Shown: piece after piece, positions 19,243 to 28,445 of the stretch
Layout of the letters: each line of letters starts with the position of its first letter
Position numbering within the stretch: the first letter of the stretch is position 1
Program-made: the position numbers and the translations under genes
Notes under the pieces: model-generated
What the model was told of the DNA's origin: nothing
Databases searched by the model: none
What the model saw: only the letters and a program-made list of their open reading frames with translations
DNA from: Paenibacillus azoreducens
Lineage (GTDB): Bacteria > Bacillota > Bacilli > Paenibacillales > Paenibacillaceae
Assembly (NCBI RefSeq): GCF_021654775.1
Contig: NZ_AP025343.1
Coordinates: 2,509,501-2,573,500 of the forward strand
Direction of reading: 5' to 3'
Length of the DNA stretch: 64,000 bases

Positions 19243-20483
19243 TTGTAATGGCCCCCAATCCGCAGCGCCCGTTCCTGCGCTTGCCCGGCATCTGCAAGCG
19301 AGGCGGCCCGGAGAATGGCGGTTTCGCCGAATCTGAGCTTGATGCTGTCGGTGGCCCGCTCCAGTTCCCGCTTGCGGTCGCGGTTTCCGAACAGAGTAAG
19401 CTGAATCAGGGAATCGGGATGGAGATCGGATACGGCCACGCCGACTTTGCGGACGGGCAAGCCGTTCCAGTGACGGTGGAACAGCAAACAGGCTGCGTCA
19501 AAGATTTCATCGGTGATGCTGGTGGGATCCGCAAGTTTCATTTGTCTGGAAAAGCCGGTCGGATGGTCGAAATCCGCTCCCTGGCAGCCGACGCTGACAA
19601 CCGAGCCCATGAGCCCCTTTTCCCGGCAGCGCCGACCGACCTGCTCGCATAGCTCAAGCAGCACGACCCGAAGCTCTTCCCAGCTTGTATAGTCGCGCGG
19701 GAGCGTCATCTGATGGCCTATGCCTTTCTGCTGCTGCAGCTGGCTGTGGGGAGTGACCGGGGAAGAGTCGATGCCGCGGGCAATGCGCCACAGCACCTCG
19801 CCATTTACGCCCCAACGCTTCGTTAGCCGCGGCAGAGGCGTTTGCGCCAGATCGCCGATCGTATGAATGCCCATTTTATACAGATGGCGGGTCATCCGGG
19901 AGCCGACCATAAACATTTCATGCACCGGTTTAGGCCATAACGTCCTGGGCAATTCCTCCCGCTTCATAACAAAGATGCCGCCGGGGATTTTTTTGGCAAA
20001 TATGTCGCAGGCCATCTTGCTCAGAACTTTGCAATCGCTGATGCCGACCCGTACGTAAATCCCCGTTTCATGCTGCACCTGTTTCTGAATCCGGCGGGCG
20101 ATTTCGTCTGGACTGCCGAATAAACGGATGCTGCCGGTGACGTCCAGATGCTGTTCATCAATGCTGTACGGCTCCACGAGATCGGTAAAGGATTGAAAAA
20201 TCTCGGTGATATGCAAAGATACGCGGATATATTCCGCCATCCGCGGGCGGATGACAACCAGATGCGGGCATTTCCGCAGCGCGTCGCCGAGACGTTCGGC
20301 CGTCGTCACGCCGTATTTCTTGGCAAGCGGACAGGCGGCCAAAATAATTCCCGACCGGCGGGCCGGATCACCGGATACGACCAAAGGCTTGTCTTGGTAT
20401 TCGGGGTGGGCGGCTTTTTCCACACTGGCATAAAAAGACTGGCAGTCGGCCAGCATGATGACGCGTTTTTTGGGCTCAGCCAT
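19239..20483 (-). CDS. Y-family DNA polymerase (UvrX/DinB-like)
   Basis: Error-prone translesion polymerase, 414 aa. The N-terminal palm shows MLADCQSFYASVEK with the first catalytic Asp and SIDEQHLDVTGS with the second acidic site; the thumb (HhH near residues 180-215) and little-finger domain follow. It resembles the plasmid/phage UvrX branch more than chromosomal DinB, as shown by its YolD partner. AAGGAGAG lies before the ATG. A LexA box 35 bp upstream indicates SOS induction. Confidence 0.92.
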   Translation of the reverse strand: MAEPKKRVIMLADCQSFYASVEKAAHPEYQDKPLVVSGDPARRSGIILAACPLAKKYGVTTAERLGDALRKCPHLVVIRPRMAEYIRVSLHITEIFQSFTDLVEPYSIDEQHLDVTGSIRLFGSPDEIARRIQKQVQHETGIYVRVGISDCKVLSKMACDIFAKKIPGGIFVMKREELPRTLWPKPVHEMFMVGSRMTRHLYKMGIHTIGDLAQTPLPRLTKRWGVNGEVLWRIARGIDSSPVTPHSQLQQQKGIGHQMTLPRDYTSWEELRVVLLELCEQVGRRCREKGLMGSVVSVGCQGADFDHPTGFSRQMKLADPTSITDEIFDAACLLFHRHWNGLPVRKVGVAVSDLHPDSLIQLTLFGNRDRKRELERATDSIKLRFGETAILRAASLADAGQAQERALRIGGHYK

Positions 20484-21165
20484 AGGACTCTCTCCTTACT
20501 CTTTTTTAAGATGACAGGAACACGTGTTCTTATTTTATTTAGCCTAGCGGATTATTATTCAATTTTCAACCGGAATTATTTGCAAAAAAGGACCTCTTTC
20601 CCGCCGGATGTCAAATGCCGTCCCCATTGTTCCTAGTTAAAAAGAAACGGAAAACGCCGTAAAAGAGCCGGGAAAAATAATAGGATAGTCATACCAGTTA
20701 TATCCACTATTATCCATTTTAATATCGAGTTGGTACTGCAAGTCCCGGACGGGACTCTCTCCTTATTTTTTGTAAAATAAGATTTTCGAAAAACACTGTA
20801 TTGATGCGGTTTTCCGCTGCTGCTTTATCGGACCATAGTATCAATTTTGTAATCTTTATGGATAAAGATGTTAAAACGACCACAACTTTAGCAATTTTTC
20901 GACGTATACATAACCAATTGCCGCGTCAGTCAAGGGAAAACCAGAGCTGCCTCCTTTTGTCTGTGCATGTCCATACACGAACCATAGATGATGCCCGTTT
21001 GATGTACAGCCGGGGCCAAGAGGTAGGTCGCCAGATTCTGAAAATTCCTTCCAGTAGCCTAGTTTACAGATGGATAAACTTAGTTGAGAATTGATTTATG
21101 AACAAAACTTGAGGGCCGGGCTAAAGAGAGGGCCGCGTCAAAATTGAGGTGAGCATTTTCAGGCG
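20484..21165. other. 682-bp intergenic region
   Basis: Holds the LexA box (20518-20529) near its left end. Beyond that: a GTCCCG-GA-CGGGAC hairpin at 20741-20756, and a 14-bp exact copy of the polymerase ribosome-site region (GGACTCTCTCCTTA at about 20486 and again at 20753). A minus-strand ORF of 34 codons with TTG start (20637-20741) and a plus-strand ORF of 97 codons (20801-21094) are open but resemble nothing I know. Presumably the promoter of the polysaccharide cluster is here, but none is clear. Confidence 0.5.
20518..20529 (-). promoter_or_regulatory. LexA (DinR) box of the polymerase operon
   Basis: GAACACGTGTTC, a perfect palindrome fitting the Firmicute consensus GAAC-N4-GTTC, located 35 bp upstream of the polymerase start. 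Confidence 0.85.
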
Positions 21166-23379
21166 ATGATTAAACGCAGAACATTATTCCTCTGGATATC
21201 CGCAGCCGTCGTTCTCATTGCCGGAGGGATTGTTGCCGGGTTTATGGCAAGCGCTCCGCCGAGGGCGGTGTTTAAGGATGAAGATGGAACCAAGTTCACA
21301 TTTAAGACCGAAGGCGACCATTTTATGCGATATGACAGAGATGGAAACTGGAAGGAAATGTTTGTGAAGGGCGTCAATTTAGGGGCTACGGTACCGGGAC
21401 ATTTTCCGGGCGAACTCCCGGCTACCGAGGAGGATTACCTGCGTTGGTTTAAAGAAATCAACGAGATGGGAGCAAACGTCATCCGGGTGTATACGGTGCA
21501 TCAGCCTGTGTTTTATTCGGCGCTCGCAAAATACAACCAGGATAAAGGCCATGATCCCCTCTATTTCATGCAGGGCATCTGGTCACCGGAGGAAGAGCTG
21601 ATCGCAAGTCAGGACGCTTATTCGGGCCAGATCGAGGAACAGTTCAAGGCAGAAATCCGGAAAGCGGTAGCCGCTGTGTATGGCGATATTTCCGTTCCGG
21701 AAAAGCAGGGAGCCTCCAGCGGGGAATACAAGACGAATGCGGGCCAATATTTGATGGCCTGGCATATCGGGACCGAATGGGACCCGGGAATGGTCAAAAA
21801 CACGAACAAGACGCATAGTGATGTACCTGCGTACAAAGGCGAGTATTTCTCCGGCACGCAGGATGCTTCTCCTTTTGAAAACTGGCTCGCGGAACTGCTT
21901 GACTATGCCGCAGGTCAGGAGAAGCAGTATGGATGGGAACATCCGGTAACTTTCACCAACTGGGTTACGACCGATGTGCTCAGCCATCCCGGGGAACCGC
22001 TGTTTGAAGAGGATATGGTAAGCGTGGATGCCAGACATGTCCGGCCAACCGGTTGGAAAGGCGGTTATTTCGCCGCATACCATGTGTATCCGTATTATCC
22101 GGATTTCTTCCGGACGGATGGTTCGCTGCAGACGATCAAGGACAAGCAGGGGAACTTCAACACTTACAAAGCTTATCTGCGCCAGTTGAAGGCTAAATTC
22201 AAAGACATGCCGATTATGGTTACCGAATATGGGGTGCCGTCTTCTGTCGGGGTTTCCCATTTTGGCGCTGGCGGCAGGGATCAAGGCGGGCATAACGAGC
22301 AGGAGCAGGGAGAAATTGATGCTTCGCTGACCCGGGATATTTATGACGAAGGTTATGCCGGAGCGATTTTGTTTATGTGGCAGGATGAATGGTTTAAAAA
22401 GACCTGGAACACCATGCCTTTTGAAATACCGGCAGATCGCCGCGCTTACTGGATTAATGTGCTGACGAACGAAAAGATGTTTGGCGTTCTCGGCATGCTT
22501 CCGGGCAAAGAGAATCAGGTTATCATCGACGGCAAGCTTAGCGAATGGGACGGGCTGCCGCAGGATGAGGTGCAGCATTGGCAGGGGCAGGTCCCGGGCA
22601 TACGGGATATGAGAATCACCCATGATGAAGGGTATCTGTACCTTGGCATCGAACTGGAGAAGGACTTCGATCCCAAGACTACCAAGCTTTATATCGGTGC
22701 CGATACCATTCCAGGCGGTAACCAGCCTTCCAAGAATCAGCTTCCGGGCAGGAAACTTGAAGGCGGGGCGCTTGAAGCGCTGATTGAAATCGGTAAAGAC
22801 GAAGAGTCACAGGTAAAAATTGCGTCCGACTATGATTTTCATGCCAGATTGTATGGCAAGGAAGGCTACTGGATGCTGCCGGAGACAAAGCCGGAACAAG
22901 ATCCGCCGTTTCATCCGTGGAAGCTTGCCATCAGTCTGCAGATGAGCCCGCCGGATACGCGTTTTGCCCATCCGTTCATCGACAAGACGATCGGAATGCT
23001 GAAAAGGGGGACAACGGACCGCAGCAAGGCCCAGTTTGATTCTCTAACTTCTTGGCAGTACAGCGGTAATATAATAGAGATGCGAATTCCTTGGATGCTC
23101 CTTGGCTTTTCTGATCCAAGCTCGCTGCAAGTCATTGATTATAGTCCGCTTAAGCAAGGGAAGGCTTTCAGCACCGTTACGACTGACGGAATCCGGCTGA
23201 TTCCATGGCTGGTGCAGAAGGGCGAAACCAAGGCAAGCTGGCCGGGCCAAGCATCGGATACGCTGGATATCCGGAATATTAAGCCGTACACGTGGAAACC
23301 GTGGGATACGGTCCATTACAGCGAACAGCTGAAGCAAAGTTATTATGCAATGCAAAAAGTGTACAGTGAGCTGAAATGA
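21166..23379 (+). CDS. Membrane-anchored or secreted glycosidase-like protein with C-terminal carbohydrate-binding-like domain
   Basis: 737 aa. An N-terminal hydrophobic segment (about 8-30, no lipobox) exports or anchors it. Residues about 50-440 look like a GH2/GH5-type TIM barrel: VKGVNLGATVPGHFPGE, EINEMGANVIRVYTVHQP, an acid in WHIGTEWDPG and a second in VTEYGVPSS, the usual positions of the two catalytic glutamates. Residues about 465-690 resemble a family-9-like carbohydrate-binding or DOMON domain (IIDGKLSEWDGL...YLYLGIEL). First gene of a six-gene, same-strand cluster; probably trims or processes the exported polymer. Substrate unknown. Confidence 0.75.
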   Translation: MIKRRTLFLWISAAVVLIAGGIVAGFMASAPPRAVFKDEDGTKFTFKTEGDHFMRYDRDGNWKEMFVKGVNLGATVPGHFPGELPATEEDYLRWFKEINEMGANVIRVYTVHQPVFYSALAKYNQDKGHDPLYFMQGIWSPEEELIASQDAYSGQIEEQFKAEIRKAVAAVYGDISVPEKQGASSGEYKTNAGQYLMAWHIGTEWDPGMVKNTNKTHSDVPAYKGEYFSGTQDASPFENWLAELLDYAAGQEKQYGWEHPVTFTNWVTTDVLSHPGEPLFEEDMVSVDARHVRPTGWKGGYFAAYHVYPYYPDFFRTDGSLQTIKDKQGNFNTYKAYLRQLKAKFKDMPIMVTEYGVPSSVGVSHFGAGGRDQGGHNEQEQGEIDASLTRDIYDEGYAGAILFMWQDEWFKKTWNTMPFEIPADRRAYWINVLTNEKMFGVLGMLPGKENQVIIDGKLSEWDGLPQDEVQHWQGQVPGIRDMRITHDEGYLYLGIELEKDFDPKTTKLYIGADTIPGGNQPSKNQLPGRKLEGGALEALIEIGKDEESQVKIASDYDFHARLYGKEGYWMLPETKPEQDPPFHPWKLAISLQMSPPDTRFAHPFIDKTIGMLKRGTTDRSKAQFDSLTSWQYSGNIIEMRIPWMLLGFSDPSSLQVIDYSPLKQGKAFSTVTTDGIRLIPWLVQKGETKASWPGQASDTLDIRNIKPYTWKPWDTVHYSEQLKQSYYAMQKVYSELK

Positions 23380-23512
23380 GCAAAAAAGGAAACTTCATCC
23401 GGTGGAAATTTTAACATGTAGGGATGTAGTGATGGCGGCAAAATCAAAAAGCCGAATCCAATAGCCGAATTGCAACGGATCTTGCAAATCCTGAAAGGAG
23501 GAGACAGCAAAC

Positions 23513-24709
23513 ATGTTCTCGCATTTATACGCCGCATATGTATTTATTTATGTTTGTCTTGCGCTCATCAGCTTGGGCATTATTCTTCTCTTTCTGATGA
23601 AAATCTCGCATAACAAAGAACTGCGGCGCAGGGAATTTTATGAGCTCAAACATCAAGATTATTTTAAGTACCTTCAGGCCCATCTCGGAGAAGAAGGGCG
23701 GCTTCAGCTTCCTCCGGGCAAGCTTAAGCCGCTGGAGCGGAGGGTGATTCAGGACAAATTCATGGAGTGGATCGAACTGTTCAGAGGGGAGTACCGCAAC
23801 CGGTTGATTCAGCTTTGCAGGGATGCGGGATTTGTGGAAGAGGATCTGAAGGCTTTAAACAGCCTTGTGTACGGACGCAGGCTTAGGGCTGCGTACCGGC
23901 TGGGAGGCATGCGTGCCGGGGAAGCGGTGCCGGCTCTTCTGCAAATGCTGCGGAAAGGCAAATACAGCTCGCTTTCCATCGTGGTGGCGCGTTCCATCGC
24001 CAAAAGCGCGCAAACATCCGGAGATGTGCACGAAATGCTGCGCTGCTTGCTTGCGCATGGCAAACCGATCCATCATCTGGCCGCGGATATTATGCTGGAA
24101 ACGGGACTGGATGCCGGCAGTATCCTGACGGAGCTGCTTGATGATCCGGATCCGGCGCTGGTCAAGGTCGGACTTGTGGCCATGTGGGGACAAGCCGTAC
24201 CCGAAGTTATGCCGGTGCTCGGGCGGCTGGTCGGCTCCGAGGAAAAGGATGTCCGCGCCGAAGCGGTCAAGCTGTATCTCAGCTCCAATCCTGCGCTTAA
24301 GGATGAAACCATCGTTAAACTGATGAATGACCATGATTGGGAAGTCCGTGCGGAGGCAGCCAAGGCTTTGGGTCCGCTGCATGCTGCCGGAAGTATCCCG
24401 CTGCTCGTCAAGGCGCTGCAGGACCCCAGTTGGAAGGTGCGGCATAACAGTGCCGGAAGCTTGGCGGCTCTTGGCGAAGCCGGGTTTGAAGCACTGTGCC
24501 AGGCTGCGGTTAGCGGAACCGGCATACAGCGCGAGGCTGCGATTCAGCGCATCGAGCAGGTCATGGAGATGGAGCAGAAGCACAGCGCAATCGAGCAAAT
24601 GGTGGCCTACAACAAGAAGCGGCTCATTCACAACCGTTATTTCGGGGTGAAGCAGCCGGTTAAACGGATGACGGGCGTAGCCGCGGTGGGAGGAGATTAC
24701 TCTGCTTAG
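23513..24709 (+). CDS. Membrane-anchored HEAT-repeat protein
   Basis: 398 aa. One N-terminal membrane helix (about 5-30, rich in Ile/Leu/Phe), a charged linker, then HEAT-like helical repeats from about residue 115 to 345 (for example DHDWEVRAEAAKALGPLHAAGSIPLLVKAL). Such repeats are protein-binding scaffolds. It sits directly before the glycosyltransferase gene, and a strong ribosome site for that gene is within its last codons. A scaffold for the synthase complex is the natural guess. No enzyme motif is visible. Confidence 0.8.
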   Translation: MFSHLYAAYVFIYVCLALISLGIILLFLMKISHNKELRRREFYELKHQDYFKYLQAHLGEEGRLQLPPGKLKPLERRVIQDKFMEWIELFRGEYRNRLIQLCRDAGFVEEDLKALNSLVYGRRLRAAYRLGGMRAGEAVPALLQMLRKGKYSSLSIVVARSIAKSAQTSGDVHEMLRCLLAHGKPIHHLAADIMLETGLDAGSILTELLDDPDPALVKVGLVAMWGQAVPEVMPVLGRLVGSEEKDVRAEAVKLYLSSNPALKDETIVKLMNDHDWEVRAEAAKALGPLHAAGSIPLLVKALQDPSWKVRHNSAGSLAALGEAGFEALCQAAVSGTGIQREAAIQRIEQVMEMEQKHSAIEQMVAYNKKRLIHNRYFGVKQPVKRMTGVAAVGGDYSA

Positions 24710-24731
24710 AGAGATACTGCTGTATTACGGG

Positions 24732-26120
24732 ATGGTAGCGATCTATTACGTCATGATCGTCAATGTTTTATATTTTACGATTATGGGGCTTTCTTACCGA
24801 AGCATATCAACGATAGCCCGCAGAACCAAGTATTCCAGCTACAATACGCTTTCCGGCTCCGAGCTGGTGCCGCCGGTATCATTGCTGGTGCCGGCCTATA
24901 ACGAAGAGCTGACGATCATCGAAAATGTATATTGTCTCATGACGCTGAATTACCCGACCTATGAGGTGATCGTCATCAACGACGGATCCAGCGATCAGAC
25001 GCTTTCCGTCCTCATCTCGGAATTCAAGCTTGAAAAGATGGCGAATCCGGATATCCGGGGGACCATTGAGACGCAAAACGTAAGAGGCATTTACCACAAT
25101 TCCGATTATCCGCATCTATTTATTATAGATAAGGAAAACGGGGGTAAGGCGGATTCGCTGAATGCCGGCATCAATTTATCGCATTATCCGCTTATTTCTT
25201 CGATCGATGCGGATTCGCTGTTGGAGAAGGACGCCCTGATCCGTATGGCCCGCATGTATATGGAGAATCCGGAGGAAACGGTGGCCATCGGCGGCGATGT
25301 CCGCATCGCGAACGGTTGTCTGATCGAAAACGGGGCCGTCCAAAAGGTATCGCTGCCGCGGAAAATATGGCCGATGTTTCAATCCATCGAATATCTGAAA
25401 GCTTTTCTCGGCGGGCGGATCGGCTGGAGCCGCATGAACGGCCTGATCATCGTCTCCGGAGCTTTCGGGCTGTTCCGCAAGGACTATGTGATTGCCGTAG
25501 GCGGCTACCGCGGAGGTTATCCGGGAGAGGACATGAACATTATCATCAAGCTTCACCGATACATGCTCAGCCATAAGCTGCCTTATAAAGTGGCTTTTTG
25601 TCCCGAGGCGGTTTGCTGGACGCAGGCCCCGGATTCGTACAAGATCATTTCGAACCAGCGGAAGCGCTGGGGGCGCGGGAACCTGAAAAACATGATTGAA
25701 AACCGCGGCATGTTGTTTAATCCGAAATACAAGGTCATGGGCATGATTACGATGCCGTACAATGTTTTGTTCGAAACCTTGAATCCTTATTTCAGAATCA
25801 CGGGCCTGTTGGCTCTGATAGGATATACGCTTTTGGATATGACGCATTGGCGCATATTGCTGACTTTCTTTCTTCTTAATTTCCTGAGCGGCTATTTGCT
25901 GAGCGTGGGCGCCATTGTTCTGGAAGAGATTGCGTTTCGCAGATATAAGAAACTTTCGGATCTGTGGAAAATGCTTCTTTTCTCGGCGCTGAAATTTGTC
26001 GGCTACCATCAGCTTGGCGTATTATGGCGGGTTCAGGGCCATATTCAGTACCTTCGGAAAAACAATTCCTGGGGAACGATGACAAGGCAAAGCTGGAAGG
26101 AAGAAAGCAAAGCGGCCTAA
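24732..26120 (+). CDS. Processive GT2 glycosyltransferase (polysaccharide synthase-like)
   Basis: 462 aa membrane protein. One N-terminal membrane helix, a cytoplasmic GT-A domain with VPAYNEE, the DAD motif (D159, D161) that binds metal and nucleotide sugar, an acid in GEDMN and the processive QRKRW signature (Q309, R312, W313), then two or more C-terminal helices (about 350-400). This resembles cellulose, hyaluronan and poly-GlcNAc synthases that polymerise and export in one step. ATG 24732 is the first standard start, but it lacks a ribosome site; GGGAGGAG at 24688-24695 is ideally spaced for a CTG at 24702 in the same frame. Confidence 0.9.
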   Translation: MVAIYYVMIVNVLYFTIMGLSYRSISTIARRTKYSSYNTLSGSELVPPVSLLVPAYNEELTIIENVYCLMTLNYPTYEVIVINDGSSDQTLSVLISEFKLEKMANPDIRGTIETQNVRGIYHNSDYPHLFIIDKENGGKADSLNAGINLSHYPLISSIDADSLLEKDALIRMARMYMENPEETVAIGGDVRIANGCLIENGAVQKVSLPRKIWPMFQSIEYLKAFLGGRIGWSRMNGLIIVSGAFGLFRKDYVIAVGGYRGGYPGEDMNIIIKLHRYMLSHKLPYKVAFCPEAVCWTQAPDSYKIISNQRKRWGRGNLKNMIENRGMLFNPKYKVMGMITMPYNVLFETLNPYFRITGLLALIGYTLLDMTHWRILLTFFLLNFLSGYLLSVGAIVLEEIAFRRYKKLSDLWKMLLFSALKFVGYHQLGVLWRVQGHIQYLRKNNSWGTMTRQSWKEESKAA

Positions 26121-26196
26121 CCGCGTGATTCGGCACTACCGGGTACAAATGTTTAATTTATAGCATCGCAACTTCTTGGAAAGGTGGGAATTGATC

Positions 26197-27009
26197 ATGC
26201 CAGAGTCTGCAACATTGCAGCGTGAAAAGGGAACTGATATCTATTACAGCCTCGGAGAGCATCTCAAGGAAAAATCCCGTGAGCTTTGCGGAGTCCTGTT
26301 CCTGCATTGCGGGGATTGCGGGAGCCCTTCGCAGCTGAAGGATCGGATACGCGATTTTCTGCAGCATGAACCGGGACTGAAACCGGAGGTGCAGCAAGAC
26401 AGCTCCACACAGGCGATAGCCGTCCTGCTGCCGGGGCTCACGCTTGACGCGACTCACTACCAGGCGCTGCTGCTGAAGCAGCATTTGCAGGACACGATGG
26501 AGAATGTGGAGCCGCGGATCACACTGACTGTTTTTCCGGGACAGGTTGAACCGACACCGGGGGTACTGAGGCAGATGGCCGAATCCACCCGGCTTGATAT
26601 ATCGTCGGACATTCATATTTTCACCAGGGGGGAATCCATCCAGACTCCGGGACGCATTCTGATCGTCGATCATGATGATACGGTCCGCGAGTTTCTCAAT
26701 ATCCGCCTTCAAATGCAAGGTTTTGAAACCTTGGAGGCCATGGACGGTACATCGGCTCTGGAGCTGATTGAAAAATGGGAGCCGGATCTCGTGCTGACGG
26801 AGCTTAATCTGTACGGCATCGACGGTTTGCCTTTCATTCATCAGATCCGACAGCTGCCTATCGAGAGCACGCCGAAAATTGTTGTGCTGACCGAGCGGCG
26901 GGTGGAGAAGACGATCAGTCAATGTTTTCAATACGGGGTGGACGACTACGTAACCAAGCCGTTTTCTCCGGTCGAGCTGGATGCCCGTATACACCGGTGT
27001 TTTCACTGA
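26197..27009 (+). CDS. Degenerate response-regulator receiver protein
   Basis: 270 aa from ATG 26197 (8 bp after AAGGTGGGA; an upstream in-frame start lacks this). The N-terminal 150 residues are an unrecognised domain. Residues about 153-270 are a CheY-like receiver: acidic pair in VDHDD, Thr in VLTER and Lys in YVTKPF are kept, but the phosphoacceptor position is Glu202 (LVLTELNLYG) instead of Asp. Glu cannot be phosphorylated in the usual way and often mimics the active state. It lies between the synthase and the sugar dehydrogenase, so it may tune polymer synthesis by protein contact. Confidence 0.85.
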   Translation: MPESATLQREKGTDIYYSLGEHLKEKSRELCGVLFLHCGDCGSPSQLKDRIRDFLQHEPGLKPEVQQDSSTQAIAVLLPGLTLDATHYQALLLKQHLQDTMENVEPRITLTVFPGQVEPTPGVLRQMAESTRLDISSDIHIFTRGESIQTPGRILIVDHDDTVREFLNIRLQMQGFETLEAMDGTSALELIEKWEPDLVLTELNLYGIDGLPFIHQIRQLPIESTPKIVVLTERRVEKTISQCFQYGVDDYVTKPFSPVELDARIHRCFH

Positions 27010-27056
27010 ATCATCCGCTAAAAAACGCAAACAAAAACTACATCTACGGAGGTTGA

Positions 27057-28424
27057 ATGCTTGTGAATCAGGATTATGAGCAACTGTTGAACGCAATTGA
27101 GAACAAAAAGGCTGTGCTTGGTGTTGTAGGACTGGGTTATGTCGGGCTGCCGCTTGCCGTTGAAATGGTCAAAAAAGGGTTCACGGTCATCGGTATTGAT
27201 GTCGATCAATCCAAAATCGATCAGATTTACCATGGGGAATCCTATATTACCGACATCTCTTCGGAGGAACTGAAGGCCTGCGTCGCAAGCGGCCGCTTCA
27301 AACCGACAACCGATTACAGCATGATCACGGTGATCGATGCGCTCAGCATCTGCGTGCCGACTCCCCTTAGCGAAAATCAGGATCCGGATACGTCCTACAT
27401 TACAAGCGTGGTCGATCAAATCAAGCTGTATATGAAACCGGGATTGCTCATTACACTGGAAAGCACAACGTATCCGGGTACGACGGAAGAGCTGATTCAG
27501 GCCCCGATTGAAGCGCTTGGTTACCGCGCGGGCGAGAACTTCTTCCTATGCTTCTCGCCGGAACGCGTCGATCCGTCCAATGCCCGCTTTAACACATTCA
27601 ACACGCCGAAAGTGATCGGTGGAACAACAGCTGCCTGCCTGGAGCTCGGCACCGCCCTCTATTCGAAATATGTGGAACGGGTTGTGCCTGTGTCCACGCC
27701 AAAGGTTGCGGAAATGTCCAAGCTGCTCGAAAATACGTTCCGCAGCGTCAACATTGCGTTCATTAACGAAATGGCGATGATGTGCGACCGCATGGGCATC
27801 GACATTTGGGAAGTAATCGACGCCGCCGCAACCAAACCGTTTGGCTTCATGCCGTTTTACCCGGGACCGGGCATCGGCGGACACTGCATCCCGCTCGATC
27901 CGATGTACCTGTCCTGGAAGGCCAAAGGCTTCCGCTTCTACAGCAAGTTTATTGAGCTGGCGCAATCCACGAATGACAATATGCCATATTACGTGATCAG
28001 CAAAACATCGACGATTTTGAACGAATACGCCAAATCGATCAAAAAATCGTCCATCCTGATACTGGGTATGGCCTATAAGCCGGACATCAGCGATTTGCGC
28101 GAGTCTCCGGGGCTTGAGGTGTACGAGCTGTTCAAGGAAAGCGGAGCGAATGTGGATTATTATGATCCGTATGCCGAAAGCTTCCGTGACAAACATGGAG
28201 AGATCGTAAGCAGCGTGGCTTATGATCAGGCAAAATTCCAAAACTATGACTGCATGGTGCTGATCACGAACCACAGCAGCCTGGATTACGGCAAAATCGC
28301 GTCCATGGGCGTACCGATTCTCGATACGCGAAATGCATTCAGCAGCTTCAACGAGCCGCATATTTACAAAATCGGCCATTCCGTGCAGCATCTCGAAGAG
28401 CTGAACATGGCTTTGATCGGTTAA
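27057..28424 (+). CDS. Nucleotide-sugar dehydrogenase (UDP-GlcNAc/ManNAc or UDP-glucose 6-dehydrogenase family)
   Basis: NAD-dependent four-electron oxidation of the sugar C6 to a uronic acid. 455 aa with the N-terminal NAD motif GLGYVGLPLAVEM, FSPERVDP, substrate-site Lys/Asn region (KLLENTFRSVNIAFINEMA) and the catalytic Cys in GPGIGGHCIPLDP. The GGHCIPLDP form and length resemble the WbpA/WecC branch more than TuaD/Ugd, so an N-acetylated substrate is likely but not certain. It would supply an acidic sugar nucleotide to the adjacent GT2 synthase. Confidence 0.9.
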   Translation: MLVNQDYEQLLNAIENKKAVLGVVGLGYVGLPLAVEMVKKGFTVIGIDVDQSKIDQIYHGESYITDISSEELKACVASGRFKPTTDYSMITVIDALSICVPTPLSENQDPDTSYITSVVDQIKLYMKPGLLITLESTTYPGTTEELIQAPIEALGYRAGENFFLCFSPERVDPSNARFNTFNTPKVIGGTTAACLELGTALYSKYVERVVPVSTPKVAEMSKLLENTFRSVNIAFINEMAMMCDRMGIDIWEVIDAAATKPFGFMPFYPGPGIGGHCIPLDPMYLSWKAKGFRFYSKFIELAQSTNDNMPYYVISKTSTILNEYAKSIKKSSILILGMAYKPDISDLRESPGLEVYELFKESGANVDYYDPYAESFRDKHGEIVSSVAYDQAKFQNYDCMVLITNHSSLDYGKIASMGVPILDTRNAFSSFNEPHIYKIGHSVQHLEELNMALIG

Positions 28425-28445
28425 AAGCAAATAGAAGAGGGAAGG

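Noticed and set aside
20930..21080. Possible c-di-GMP riboswitch before the polysaccharide cluster
   Set aside because: A few short matches (acagccgggg), but the conserved ACGCAAAGCC core is absent.
20801..21094. 97-codon plus-strand ORF upstream of the polysaccharide cluster
   Set aside because: No ribosome site, codon use unlike neighbours, no recognisable domain.
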